NCBI GenBank assembly: GCA_025201375.1
Contig: JAIWZP010000055.1
Span: 62,001 to 126,000, forward strand
From: Gongronella butleri
Lineage: Eukaryota > Mucoromycota > Mucoromycetes > Mucorales > Cunninghamellaceae
Reading direction: 5' to 3'
DNA length: 64,000 nucleotides
The translations under genes were made by a program, and so were the position numbers. The notes below the pieces were generated by a model. That model saw only the letters and a program-made list of their open reading frames with translations. It had not been told where the DNA came from and did no database searches. Positions 46,628-57,605 of this stretch are shown piece by piece. Every line of letters begins with the position of its first letter. Positions within the stretch are counted from its first letter, which is position 1.

Positions 46628-47090
46628 TATATATCAAAAAGGAAGGGAGCGAGCGAGTGACGAGACAAGAGGGTCAATCGATTAGAAATGAGGCGGACGC
46701 GGGCTCCAATGGATGGGGGGAAAGGAATGATCCGGTTAAAAAAAACGATGCGAGATAAGGTGTGCGGGGATGAAACGAGCGACAAGGGGGCGGTGGTGGG
46801 CGTGCACAACAAAAAAAAAAAAAAACCAAGTATGAAGAAGAAGAAGAAGAGCAAGAATAAAAAAGATAAAAATAAAACCTCACAACCCGAAAAAAAAAGG
46901 AGGTGCATGGTGTCCCGCTTGGTCCAGGCACGCAAAAAAGCCTGGCCCTCGCATTTCGCCCAAATGCAATCTGTGGCCAGGCACCGCCATTGGCCGAGCA
47001 ATTAGGGGCCTTGCCAAACTCATTTCATTTGCCTATAAAAAGACACAAAAAAGAAAAAATAGCTTAAACGCACAATAGGCGCTTGCTTGT
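46628..47090. other. Gap between the small membrane protein and ribokinase genes
   Basis: Promoter of the small membrane protein and 3' flank of ribokinase. It contains an A15 run and an AAGAAGAAGAAGA microsatellite near 46835. Nothing else seen. Confidence 0.35.
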
Positions 47091-47357
47091 TTATTCTTTT
47101 TGCATCAACGCATTGACTTGATCTACAGTGGGGACCGACACCATGGAGCCTTCCCGTTGCACAGCAATGGACGCGGCATAGTTGGCCATCTCCAGCGATC
47201 GCTGCACACGATGGAAAAAGTCGGCTCCCAAGCTGTCATCCAAGAACGTTGCCATGAAATAGCCCTGTGTTACCCCACCAAAAAAAAGGGCCAATTGATC
47301 AGAATCTTGGTTCACGAAGAGGGGGACGCGGGTGTGCGTGTGTGCGGGTGTGTGCAA

Positions 47358-47391
<34 letters not shown>

Positions 47392-48535
47392 CCAATGCCT
47401 TACCACAAAAGTGTCACCGGCCGCCGTGGTGTCCTTGACCTGCACCTTATTGCAAGGCACCATAAAATCACGCACTTTGCCCTGGTGCCTGAATTTGGCA
47501 ACGACACCGTCGCCACCCAGCGTCACCACAAGACCTTGCATGTTGTCAAAATGCTGGAACAGCGCCGTTGCCAGCGCCAGGCCCGTCACCGTGCACTCTT
47601 TGCCTGTGATCGATCGGTACAATTCCGCTGATTCCACCTCGTTCACCACCAAAATCGTCACCTTGTCCATAGGGAACTCGTCCAGGATGTTGGTCGGCAT
47701 CGGCGCAGGATTGAAGATGATCGACAACCCTGCAAAAAAAAAAAAAAAAAAAAAAAAAAAGGTCAATGGCGCGCGCGCTCTCTCTCCTTTCCATCCACAT
47801 TGCGCTCGCGTGTTTTTACCTCGTTCGGCGGCTAGCTTCATGATTGCACCGCCTTGGCTGATCTCATTCTGCTGAATGATCCAGTCGCCAGGCTCAAAGA
47901 GATCAATCACCTTTTTCGCATCCTCAGCTGTATAGCGGCCATTGGACCCAGGGAACAACACAATGCAATTGTCGTGTGTCTCGTCGCTAACTTGAATGAA
48001 AGCGCGGCCATTGGGCTAGACGCAACAAAAAAAAAAGTGGGCATCAGAATGATGCACGCGCTCATTGGCACTGCGATGCGCGTCATGCCGCGTTCTTTCT
48101 CGTTTTTCTTTTCTTTTTTCTTACCTGACCCTCTTCCATCTCCGTATACGTCATGTCGACACCATAGTCTTCCATAGTCTTGCGCACCCAGTGCGCGTCC
48201 GCGCCCATCTTGCCGGCATGATACACTTTGCAACCCGCCTGCCACCAAATCAATGATAAAATTGAGTCAATTTCACCTTCAATGCGCGTTTCAAAGTGCG
48301 CGTTCTTACCTTGGCAAGTGCAACCGACTGGTTCGCGCCTATAAAGAGAGAGAGAGTCGCGTACACAGGTACACACGGTGAGAAAACACGCTCAAAAGTA
48401 GCGATCTCCCTTACCCTTGCCGCCAGCACGGACAAAATGACCCGTCGAGTTCAGCGTTTCACCAGAGACGCAAATATGAGGCACGACAAATGTTTCGTCA
48501 ATATTGGTTGAGCCGTAGTTGAGGATCTTCTTCAT
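47091..48535 (-). CDS. RBK1: Ribokinase (PfkB family)
   Basis: Phosphorylates D-ribose to ribose 5-phosphate in the cytosol. Exons 48535-48415, 48338-48310, 48238-48125, 48015-47820, 47729-47404 and 47264-47091 give 319 residues, normal length. It starts MKKILNYGSTNIDETFVVPH and carries PfkB signature 1 as GGKGANQSVALAKAG, interrupted by two introns (one exon is 29 nt). Substrate-site region MGADAHWVRKTMEDYGVD follows, then ILVVNEVESAEL (NxxE motif, Mg/phosphate site), VVTLGGDGVV, and the catalytic anion-hole signature DTTAAGDTFVGYF with the base Asp. Intron 4 holds a long T tract (A28 on the plus strand). Confidence 0.93.
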
Positions 48536-48874
48536 AGTGTGTCAAATAAAAGGGAAAAAGAAGTAGAAAAAATGCAAAATGAATTTTACCAGCCCAAAAT
48601 TCCCCTTTTGGCGCCTTTGCCCACCCGCCTGAATCCCCGATGCAACCACCGTGGGATCCAAAGGCAAAAGTACCCACTACTTTCAAAGGAAGACCAAAAG
48701 TCAAACTAAAAAAAAAAAAAAAAAGCCCCACCCAGTCTTGATCGCCACGCGCATCGGATCGCAAGCGACACGCTCCACCTGTCAAAAAGATCAACCAGAC
48801 ACAAAAAAAAAATCGCTTGTAAAGGCTTGCCCAATTCTCATGCGATTATAGAAATAAAAAAGAAAAAGAAATCA
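48536..48874. promoter_or_regulatory. Upstream region of ribokinase and 3' flank of tRNA-Lys
   Basis: Contains the ribokinase promoter (no clear TATA box). Immediately downstream of the tRNA in its own direction is a run of T (A/AAAAG runs on the plus strand at 48852-48870) suitable as a Pol III terminator. Confidence 0.4.
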
Positions 48875-48946
48875 GCCGACGGGGGGTCTCGATCCCCCAA
48901 CCTTGAGATTAAGAGTCTCACGCTCTACCGATTGAGCTACGAAGGC
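48875..48946 (-). tRNA. tRNA-Lys (anticodon CTT), acceptor stem with two mismatches
   Basis: A 72-nt cloverleaf on the minus strand. It has D-stem GCTC/GAGC, anticodon stem TGAGA/TCTCA with loop CTCTTAA giving anticodon CTT (Lys), and T-stem GGGGG/CCCCC with loop ATCGAGA. Box A (TAGCTCAATCGG) is good; box B (GGATCGAGACC) departs at one position from GGTTCGANNCC. The acceptor strands GCCTTCG and CGTCGGC pair except at positions 4-69 (T-C) and 5-68 (T-T). No intron. A T run follows. It could be functional with a weak stem or be a decaying copy. Confidence 0.75.
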
Positions 48947-51083
48947 CTCGATGACAACAAAATTGGCTGATTCTACAAGGCCCTTCGAGAAAAAAAATTT
49001 GAATGGAAAGCCGCTTTAGAAAAAAGTTTCCTCACTTTTCTTTCAATCAAAAAAATCAGATTTGAAAAATAGGCAAAATTGGGCAAGTAGTGATGAATTC
49101 TGTGTGGCACGTTGTTCGTAGAGGTCACACGACAGAGTTGGATCATTGAATAGCTAAATACGTGCACTTTTGCATTTTTGCGCATTGATGTCTCGTGATA
49201 CTTGAGCTGCTGCACATCAAACCTGCCACAGATGTCTTTGGGACCTGTAAGATGTGCGTTTGTGCTTTAACAGAGTGACACGACCAAGTAGAAAACCGCG
49301 ATGAACCGTTTTTGTCTTTTTGTGCATTACAGTATAGATATTTGCCAAGTCGATTTCCTCGTGCTTCTTCAACCAAATTGCTCTAAAAACTCCCATGCAA
49401 TATGTTACACCTACCTACAATGGATGCTGTTTAAACGCATAAAAGTTCGCCATATTCTGGTACTTTGTTTCTGAGCGAAAGCAATTACAGGAATCTCCAC
49501 TTTATTTGGTCGCTCTTTCGGGGTCAGTGTGCCAAAATTGAGCCAAGCGCTGAAATTTTGAGCCATGGAGCCGCAAAAATCGTGTGATTGGTAGGTTTGG
49601 ATTTTTTGACTCCTTTGCGTTGAAGGCGAAAGGATCGAAAATAAATTCAAAAGCTCTTCTTTTAGCACTTTTGACTCTTTTTCATTATTATACTTTTCAA
49701 CATTTTCACAATTGTTGCGTAATTTAGTTTGCACGTACGGTACTGTAGAAAAAAAAAATCGCGGTGTGCATTAACCGAATGATCACACCTTTGCGTATTT
49801 GTTTTGTCGCGCGAGAGCAAAATAAAAGGTTGAAAAGAAAGAAAACCAGGTGAACAAGGGTGCACATCTCCTTTTTTTTTTTTTTAGGGAGACGACACCA
49901 GCGTCCATTTTCGTGCTACAATGACCACATGAGTTCCGAGGTGTAAAAAAAAAAAAGGAGGTTCGACAGTAGACAAAAAAGTGAAAGGTGTGCTGCTTTT
50001 TTTCGGCGTGTGCTCAGAGTGCCGACTAATCAGCACTTGATGATACCATGCGTCTTTGGCGTCCTTTAGTCCTCGAAATGGTCACGCGCCAAAGTGGATG
50101 GATATGGCGGTGCGCGCATTGTTCGTGGTGATCAAGTGGTAACTTGAACGAGTGCGCGCGCGATCGCAGCGCCATTGCTTCGTCCTCCGCAGCGTCGCAA
50201 AAAAATAAAATAAAAAAAAAGTGTTGTGAATGAAGCCAAAGATGAAAAACACACCACTGACATCACCACGCGCCAGCGTTACACGAAAATGCTCATCAGT
50301 GTGATGGTGTGTGTCATGGTCAGCATTACCAACGTCAAAAAAAAAGGAATCGATCTGCCGGGTCCCAATGGCTTTTTTTTTTTAATCATAACATGGCACG
50401 CGGCGACCCGGCAATAAAAAAAAAAGGCGACCGCACCGGCCATTATGATAAGCAATAGCCGTATGCCTATTGCTTGCTCTCTTTGCTGCTGTCGACATGC
50501 ATTCCGTCTATCAAGGACAGTGCACGGCTCAAAGGCAGTGCACGGCCATGTTTTGCTTCAGCATGACGCTTTGATGACATGGCCCTCGGCCCTGACACCG
50601 TCATTGACCTCCGCACTCCAACGACGCTACTCATATTCATCCATCCCGCCATGTCAAACTCAAGACACCGTCCCATTACATGAAAATGTGCGCACGACCA
50701 ACATTGCCGCCGCATCTTTTTATTGCTGGTTGCCAAGCAGGATGTTGTGCAACATCCACCAAAAGAAGCACAGGTAAAGGACAGGAATGAAACATAAGAT
50801 GGGAAAATAAATGTACAGAGAAGACAGAGCACAAGGACACAGAATTGGCAAAGCAGATGACAACAATGGGATGATGGCAGTTGATATTTGACAGGGATGG
50901 CGCGCACGCGTCTGCCAAAACGAGCATGCACGCGATTGTGCGTAAATAAATGAGTGATCTATCGCTAAACGGACATTGAATTGGATGGCAGCATGATCGA
51001 AATAATGAGACCCTATGGCGGCAGAAGCGACGGTGGCGGGGTGGGTCGTTGCCGTGGCTCGTTGGTGACTTCTCGCCCCAAAC
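48947..51083. other. Gene-poor interval right of the tRNA
   Basis: AT-rich, with scattered TACAGTA/TACTGTA heptamers near 49330 and 49740. No gene is supported: the longer frames (49411-49734 on -, 50467-50931 on -, 50445-50777 on +) overlap on opposite strands without motifs. From 49870 to 50450 several A runs and T runs occur. Confidence 0.4.
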
Positions 51084-51159
51084 GTAAGCGGAATTTGAAT
51101 GTTTTTGAACAGAATTTGAATGTTTTTGAACTGTTCAAAAACATTCAAATTCCGCTTAC
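51084..51159. repeat. Perfect 29-bp inverted repeat with 18-nt spacer
   Basis: The arm 51084-51112 (starting GTAAGCGGAATTTG) is the exact reverse complement of 51131-51159. The spacer 51113-51130 repeats positions 13-30 of the unit (AATTTGAATGTTTTTGAA), so the left side also contains a tandem copy. It can form a cruciform or an RNA hairpin. Confidence 0.9.
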
Positions 51160-51394
51160 AAGTCATTCATCGTCGCCGTTCTCGACTCGCGCTTATTTTA
51201 TTTTCTTTTTCTGTTGCTTCTTTCTCATTTTTCACCACCACGGCTTCCGAATGAAAGAAAAACAACTGCAAAAGCATTTCAATCGCTTTTTTGCGATAGC
51301 AAGACGATTTATCTCGTCTCGAAAACTTGAACCCTCGAGATTTTCGAGCGAGATTCTCGATTTAACATCATCCGTTCATCCCTAGAGCCAAGTG
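51160..51394. other. Short AT-rich interval with unassigned sequence
   Basis: Between the inverted repeat and repeat R copy 3. A TCTCGAAAACTTGAACCCTCGAGATTTTCGAGCGAGA-type imperfect palindrome (about 51318-51355) suggests another small foldback sequence. No gene. Confidence 0.35.
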
Positions 51395-52520
51395 CCAGTT
51401 TCATACTGTATTTTGCATTCATCTGTCCATCCGCATGGTCGATCCCGCTCAAAAATGGCTGCATCGCAATCAGCGCAAAATTTGCAACAAAAAAGCTTGA
51501 ACCCCCAAAGCGATACGACCACTTTTGAAAAATTCAGGGGTCACTCAGGGGTCACACATTTCAATCTCAGAAAATCCCGAATTTGAAAATTTTTTGAACT
51601 CCGAGTGATCAATGCATCCCAAACAGGTATCTTCGACAATTTGAGATTGGCAGACAAAATAGCAGTTCGTCCCAACTCCAGAAAAATATCCAAAGGGTGA
51701 CGCATGAACGGCGATCGACTGAAAAAAGTGCTTACTTCGGTCAATATTATTTTTTCACCAATTCACATTTGACTCCTTCTCAAAATAGCAATTTTGAATA
51801 TTTTTTTGCACTTGGTAGTGGTGGTGGAAGCCGTTGGAGTAGTCTTGGAGACCTCCGGTCATTTTTGTTACATTCTTTCTTATCATAGCTTGGTGGTACG
51901 TTGTTGGTGGGCTGCTTTCTTCTGCCTACTGATGAAGAAACGACCGACGATGCAAAATAATATTCAAACCCAAGCTGGCGCGCTGCAAGTCATCCCATTC
52001 GATGCTTTGCCGTTTACCCCCCTGTTTGTTAGTATCTTAGTAAATCTGGAATAAAAATCACTCAGGTCGCTCGACTACTGTAGAGTGTAGACCGCTGTCG
52101 ACCAAATCGCCATTCAAGATTTTGCATTTTCTCTACAGGTTTTGGCCGTCCATCGTCGGTGAAACCGGTTTCATTCGATGGAGATTCAGCAGCTGCATTT
52201 GGCACGTTAAAAGCACCATGATTGTTATGATATCCCGGTTTTCGAGACAAGTGAGCTCAAAAATTACAGTAATTCAAAGTTTAATCGACTTGAAAGCGCG
52301 CAAAAAAGTTCGTCCGTCGGGCGAGGAGGGGCGAGAAAACAATCTGAATTCTGAAATACGGAAAATACTGTACAGTAACATGCAAGTGTTTCTCTTTCGA
52401 TCGGTGCCACCAATTTCACCGCAATCCACAAGATATTTCGAGAACCTGTGCCAAATTTATAAAACTAAGGACTTTTTGGATTTTCTGTCCAAGAAACTAC
52501 AGTAGTATAGGCGCCTACAG
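51395..52520 (+). repeat. Dispersed repeat R, copy 3
   Basis: Collinear with 40190-41130: the CAGGGGTCAC run near 51535, GCATCCCAAACAGGTA near 51612, GCATGAACGGCGATCGACTG near 51703, AAGTCATCCCATT near 51987, GTGAAACCGG near 52160, CGTCCGTCGGGCGAG near 52310. The internal stretch 51750-51900 differs from the other copies. Ends are vague. Confidence 0.72.
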
Positions 52521-52619
52521 TATCAATTTATCGGTAAAAAACCGGTTTTGACAGGCATGACGCGCGTCAAGCAGAAAACACGCATCAAACGCGTACGTAA
52601 AACATGTGTCAAAGGTGTG

Positions 52620-53160
52620 TGCCTAAAAGCACTGGCTGGGTGGGCTGCAGCAGCCTGCAGAAATGACTGATGCAAAATGTTCAAACTCAAGTTAGCGCGA
52701 TGCAGGTCATCTTTAAAGATTTTGTTGAAAAAGTGGGTTTCTCTGCAAGTTTTGACCATCCATCAGTGAAACTGGTCTCATTCGATAGAGATTCAACACA
52801 TCAACAGGTGCCTTTGACACGTTAAAAGCGCTTGGTATGACCCTTTCCGTTGCAGAGAATGATGAGGTTGAACAACAACCAAAAATCTGGACGAATTTTA
52901 CATGCGTGCAGATCTCAATCATCGGGCGAGCAAAAAATTGGAAAATGACAATCAAGTTTGTCTCTTTCTAACGGTGTCAGTTTCATCATTTGTGAAAATA
53001 AAAGCGAATGTCGCTCGTTGCTCGAGATTTCTGTATGTTTGTCATGCGCAACAGTGCAAGTTTGGCACAATTACAGTATGGAGATTTAATTATTTTTCAA
53101 CTTTGTTCGGATCATTGGGAGATTCAACCTACCAATGGGTCAAGTTTTGATTTCGTGTGT
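52620..53160 (+). repeat. Dispersed repeat R, copy 4 (3' part), in tandem with copy 3
   Basis: Resembles 40635-41290 and 51905-52470: GGTGGGCTGCAG near 52638, the block around GTGAAACTGGTCTCATTCGA near 52767, CATCGGGCGAG near 52920. It lies in the same orientation directly after copy 3, so the locus is a tandem or nested arrangement of two R elements. Confidence 0.65.
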
Positions 53161-53669
53161 GACGCGTACTAAACTCCCAATGATTTGCGAATGCTGTCAA
53201 TTGAGTTCCTCCATTTGCTCCTTCTAGCATGCCATTCACACACAAAGAGGTCTAAAACGTATTTTTGCATGACCACTCTCGAATAATTATCATTTCAGCG
53301 ATCTTTTCAAAATTGGCGTCATTTCTGCTACTGTATTCTCAGTTCTTTTTTTTTTTTTTTTTTTTCAAGTCGCATCGCCGTGAACAACATGTGCGGTTTA
53401 TGGACCGCATGGAGGCTATTACATCAGCAGCACGCTGTTTTATCTTGCTTCTTTTTGCTGAATAAATCAGAAAAAAAAGAGATTTGGGCGTCGAATGGGC
53501 CAACATGGCTCGTCAATGGCGCCGTGCCTCCTTTTGGACGTATCAGAGGGCGCGTGCGTGGCCGTTCGAAAATGGCGCGCCTCCTTTTAGATTTGAATGC
53601 CGACGGTCGCCGCCCTTTTTGGCTGTTCTCCCTTTCTTCTCTGCCTTTTCCCTTTTTTTTTATTGCAAG
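53161..53669. promoter_or_regulatory. Upstream region of SPC1
   Basis: A T22 run at about 53344-53366 separates AT-rich repeat-like sequence from more GC-balanced sequence leading to the SPC1 start. Open frames at 53380-53783 and 53424-53687 overlap on opposite strands and are not credible. Confidence 0.35.
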
Positions 53670-54113
53670 ATGGCTCTGCTTGACCAACTCCAGTGCACTA
53701 TTGTACGTGTTGCACGGCTACAACTCTTAAATAATATTAAGCTAACGCGTCTTTATAATAGGACTTTCAAGGACAACGCCTAAATGAGCAAATTCTCCAA
53801 GCTGTCTTGGTGTTGTCATCGGTAAGGCAGCTTTGTTCTGCTTGCTATGCGTGCTCGTGTCTTAGTTCTTCTTCACATGTGTAGATTCTGGCCTTTGTTG
53901 TGGGCTATGTGAAAGAGTCCATGTTCTTGACGCTGGTTATCAGCGGCGGCGGCTTTGTTTTGGCTGCATTGGTACGTGTCCCACTCATTCCTCGTGTCAA
54001 TTACATCCTCATTCATCCTTTTTGATTTGTAGCTGGTGCTTCCTCCTTGGCCCATGTATCGCAAACATCCATTGAAATGGGTGAAATCTACGGAAAAGGA
54101 CAAGACCAACTAG
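53670..54113 (+). CDS. SPC1: Signal peptidase complex subunit 1 (SPC12 family)
   Basis: Non-catalytic ER membrane subunit of signal peptidase. Exons 53670-53702, 53762-53821, 53885-53971 and 54033-54113 give 86 residues, normal for the family. The signature starts DFQGQRLNEQILQ (family FxGQ), followed by two membrane helices (VLVLSSILAFVVGYV and LVISGGGFVLAALLVL) and the conserved PPWPMYRKHPLKWV ending. The first exon ends at a GTACGT donor, which gives MALLDQLQCTI before DFQGQ. It converges with CDC123, 156 bp between stops. Confidence 0.92.
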
Positions 54114-54269
54114 CCGATACCCTGCAGCGACCCGAAATACATAATGGACGCGTGAATCTGACAATAAAAACAACTTTTATAACGCGGAAGATGGGAGAAA
54201 TGGAAAAAATTGGCACAGAGAGGGCAAGGGAGAGGGGAATCGTGGTATTTTCAAAAAAAAAAAAAGCTT

Positions 54270-55707
54270 CTAATTGTCGTGATCAGTGTCCGAGTCGCTG
54301 TCGATCAATTGCTCTGCCATGGCGCGCTGGAACGACTCGGCAAACTCGGCGATGGAGCGGCCGTCCGACAGATCCACGACCTCCTTTGGCACCATGTTGG
54401 TCGCAAAACGCGGTGCCTGGCCGTGGTGGAAGTTGGCCTCGCTCGCCGAGCCAATCACGCGCATCTCCGATTCTGTCTGTTGATCCACGTCATCTACAAT
54501 GACAAGTAAAAAAACAATAAAATAAAAGTGTAAATGTCAGTATGAGGCATTTTTGAGCGACATTGTTAATTTTTATCACTTTACAAGTCATGAGTTCGTC
54601 CCAATTGTACAGATACGAGTCGGTGGAGCGCGTAAATGGATTGAAATCCACGAGCCAGACGCGCTGTCTGTCCTGTTGCACATACACGTCAAACACATCT
54701 AAAATAAAGGTGGGGGGGGAATGAGATGTCATGGTGCCATTGACACGCATCAACTTACAATTGTCTAGCTCAAAGCCGTCGCGCACGTGATCCTCAAAGA
54801 AAAGAAAGATTTTGGTCTCGAGTTCTTCCTTGATTCCCGGCAAAAAGTCGTAAAATGTCATGTCGCGCTGCGTGATGCCAATGATCTCGCGTTGCTTGAC
54901 AAAGACGCGGAATTCGAGCGACGGCTGGAGGTCGTGCCACTTTCTCAGGGCCAGGGTGTATGTGGTGTCTGCAACAGGCTCGTCAATGCAGGCATCAAAC
55001 GCGTGGTGGAGGTCGTGATTAATGAAATCCGAGGACTTTAGCAACAAATACACATCAAAGGGAGATGTGCACTTTAGGCTCTGTGTTGCCGAGATCCACG
55101 CCGCATCCTGTTCCAAATCACGCGTCAAAAATGAGTAAATTGATAAAAGAGAAAAAAAAAACGATCAAGCGCTTACCCTTGGGGAGCTCCAATTGAGTTT
55201 CACAAAGGCTGCGCCATAGTCGCCAATTGCCTGACGAATGGCTTGGTCCACCTCGGGAAAGTGAGGTGTCTTCAGAAAAAAGGACATCAAAGCTTGAGTT
55301 TTTCCACGAATACGCAAACAGCGATAAAAAAATGCCAGCGAGAAGCTTTTTTTTTTTTTTTTTTTTACCTGGTCGGGTTCCTGGCTGAGATCGTCATTGT
55401 CGTCGTCGTCGTCGTCGTCCAGCTCCTCGATCGTGGCGGCAGCCTGCGGCTGTCTATTTTTGCAAGTAAAATGAGAAAAAGGCGAGTTTGAGGCTGAGGA
55501 TGCTTACCCTTCCTTGGGGAGGTAGATCCCATCGGCGTTCAAGTAGTCAATAAATCCCTGAGACAAGGGCAAAAGGGTCGTTTTGAAGGTGACGTCGCGA
55601 AAATGCGGGTACCAGCTATTGATCGCGCACAATTCCTTGTCGCGAGCTGTAAAGGGCAGTTCAGGGGTCTCTTCTAGAGGATCTGTCGGTGTAAGAGGCA
55701 CAGGCAT
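54270..55707 (-). CDS. CDC123: CDC123 (D123 family) eIF2 assembly factor
   Basis: ATP-grasp-like cytosolic chaperone that loads eIF2-gamma onto eIF2-alpha. Six exons (55707-55508, 55453-55369, 55269-55177, 55107-54759, 54698-54585, 54493-54270) give 354 residues. Signatures: NSWYPHFRDVTFKT near the N terminus, AAFVKLNWSSPRDAAWI (KLNWSSPKDA motif), LRKWHDLQPSLEFRVFVK (family WxxxxPxxEFRxFV), IGITQRD, and the metal-binding WLVDFNPF with catalytic Asp/Asn. An acidic run of Asp between exons 1 and 3 is the usual family insert. The C-terminal tail is acidic (DSDSDTDHDN). It lies 100 bp downstream of the SDR gene's stop, both on the minus strand. Confidence 0.95.
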
Positions 55708-55807
55708 GGTCAATTTGGTAAGAAACCCGAATGAAAAGGTGAAAAAGAACAATCAAATGGGCAATTGGCAGGATTTTTTATTATTTCTAGAGATTGACTG
55801 GCGCAGC

Positions 55808-56987
55808 TCAGAGGTCCGCAAAGTTGGTAGGCACAGGGCCGGTGGGCTCGCCCTCGGGCGTCTAAAAAAAAAAAAAAGGCACAAAGATGAGTCATGCTGA
55901 ATCTGCCAACACTAGCCCAAAGTACACCAAAATCCACATTACCACATAGGCAGCGCACAAGCCGCCATCGACACGGAAGTCGGTACCCGTGACATACGAG
56001 CTGTCGTCCGAGGCAAGGAACAGCGCGCCCTTTGCCTGCTCAATGGCCTCGCCAAATCGGCCTGCAGGCACATGCACCAGACGACGGTTCTTCTTTTCGG
56101 GCGAATCGAGGAAATCCATGAGCAAAGGTGTGCGGATGGGGCCCGGGCACAGCGAATTGAAGCGAATGTTCTCACGGGCGTGCACCATGGCCAATTCGCG
56201 GCTATAAAAAAAAAAAGGTAAAAACTCGCAATTAGACGCGTATTTCCCTAGTTTTTTTTTTTTTTTTTTTTTTTTTGCCAAAACGAATCTTACGTCATGG
56301 CAAGCACCGCGCCCTTGGAGGCCGTGTCTATGCAATGAAAGAGAATGAGTCGAGAACAAAAAAAAAAAAAGGGCGCGACTTACAAGCCAATTGAGGAGTA
56401 GCGGCGCCCATGATGGCGACAAAGCTGGCCGTGTTGATAATGGATCCGCCGCCGGATTGGCGCATGGCCAGGATAGCATGTTTGCAACCATACCAGACAC
56501 CCTTGACGTTGATATCCATGGTCAGGTCCCAAATACGCTCCTCGGTGTTGAGCGCATTGTCGTCTTGTGGGTGCATGATGCCCGCATTGTTGAACATGAT
56601 GTCCAGTTTGCCAAACGTCTTGACAGCCTCCTTGACAAGAGCCTCCATCTGCTCCTCCTTGGACACATCAACCTTGAATGCAATGGCGCGGCCCTCGCCA
56701 AACAGCTGTGTGATCTTGGCCACTGTCGCCTCGGCACCCTTGTCGTTCAAGTCGGCACACACCACCTTGGCATCTTCCTGTGCAAACAAGACGGCCGTTT
56801 CATAACCAATGCCACTGAGGAAAAAAAAAAAGATAAGGTACAATTCCTTGCGGACGACACGCGTCGTCGCGTACTTTTTTCTTTCTTTTCTGCTTCTATT
56901 TTTTCATATTTTTTTAGACACCCAGACGTACCTGGCAGCACCAGTAACAATTGCGACCTTTCCAGAGAGACGAGAACCGAGCTTCAT
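55808..56987 (-). CDS. Short-chain dehydrogenase/reductase (classical SDR)
   Basis: NAD(P)-dependent oxidoreductase of unknown substrate. Exons 56987-56932, 56814-56384, 56327-56294, 56201-55943 and 55861-55808 give 277 residues. The cofactor site is VAIVTGAASGIGYE (TGxxxGxG) with the acidic residue in VVCADLNDK, which favours NAD(H). NNAGIMHPQ, the active-site Ser in INTASFVAIMG, and the YTASK catalytic Tyr/Lys pair (split by an intron after the T of Tyr) are all present, so the enzyme should be active. RFNSLCPGPIRTPLL follows the family PG motif, and YVTGTDFRVDGG closes the fold. Five introns of the T-run type. Closest in style to 3-oxoacyl-ACP reductase or sorbitol/polyol dehydrogenases, without further resolution. 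Confidence 0.9.
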
Positions 56988-57605
56988 GATAGAGAGTGTG
57001 AGAGAGTTTGACAGTTTGCAAAAGAAATAAAAAAAGCAAGGAAGAAAATCAATGGAAGCGAAAGTTCCCACACTTTTTATGCCAAAACGTTTCTAAACTC
57101 GCGTGTTCCCCCGCCCTATCTTTATGCATTCAAATGCACCAATCTCGGGGCGCATTTTTTCACGCCGCCTATAACAAGCAGGCTGGTGAGCATGATTGAA
57201 AACAAGGTTCAACCGTGTGCACATCATCTCAAACACGCCAAAAGCGGCTGCCCCTTTTTTGGGCCCGTCCGTTGCACAATGCCTCTTTTTTTCTGCCCTG
57301 GCTCTCTGCCTGGCTCCCCTCTCTCCCTCTTTCTCTCTCGTCTGTTTGCCCTCAATTCTCTTTGTTTCCATGACAATCCAATCACAAGGCCTTGCAATGC
57401 AGCAGTATGAGCTGGGATGATTGGGTCTCACCCACTTCTCATTGCGCCCCCTTGCTTTTTTTTTTTCCCCTCTGACTCTGACTCTCCCCTTCCCTTCTTC
57501 CCCTCACTCCCTATTTTTTGTTTCTTTTCACATTGATCACTTTCCCAATTTTCCTTTTTTATTCTTCTTCCTTTTTCAACCACAACCTCACCTTGTCTTT
57601 TTGAT
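56988..57605. promoter_or_regulatory. Divergent promoter between the SDR and MADS genes
   Basis: A 618-bp gap between start codons. It is pyrimidine-rich over the last 180 bp, like other leaders here. No CArG box or other known element could be read with confidence. Confidence 0.35.

Noticed and set aside
53380..53783. Overlapping frames upstream of SPC1
   Set aside because: Opposite-strand frames of equal length without motifs; the SPC1 exon structure explains the coding part.
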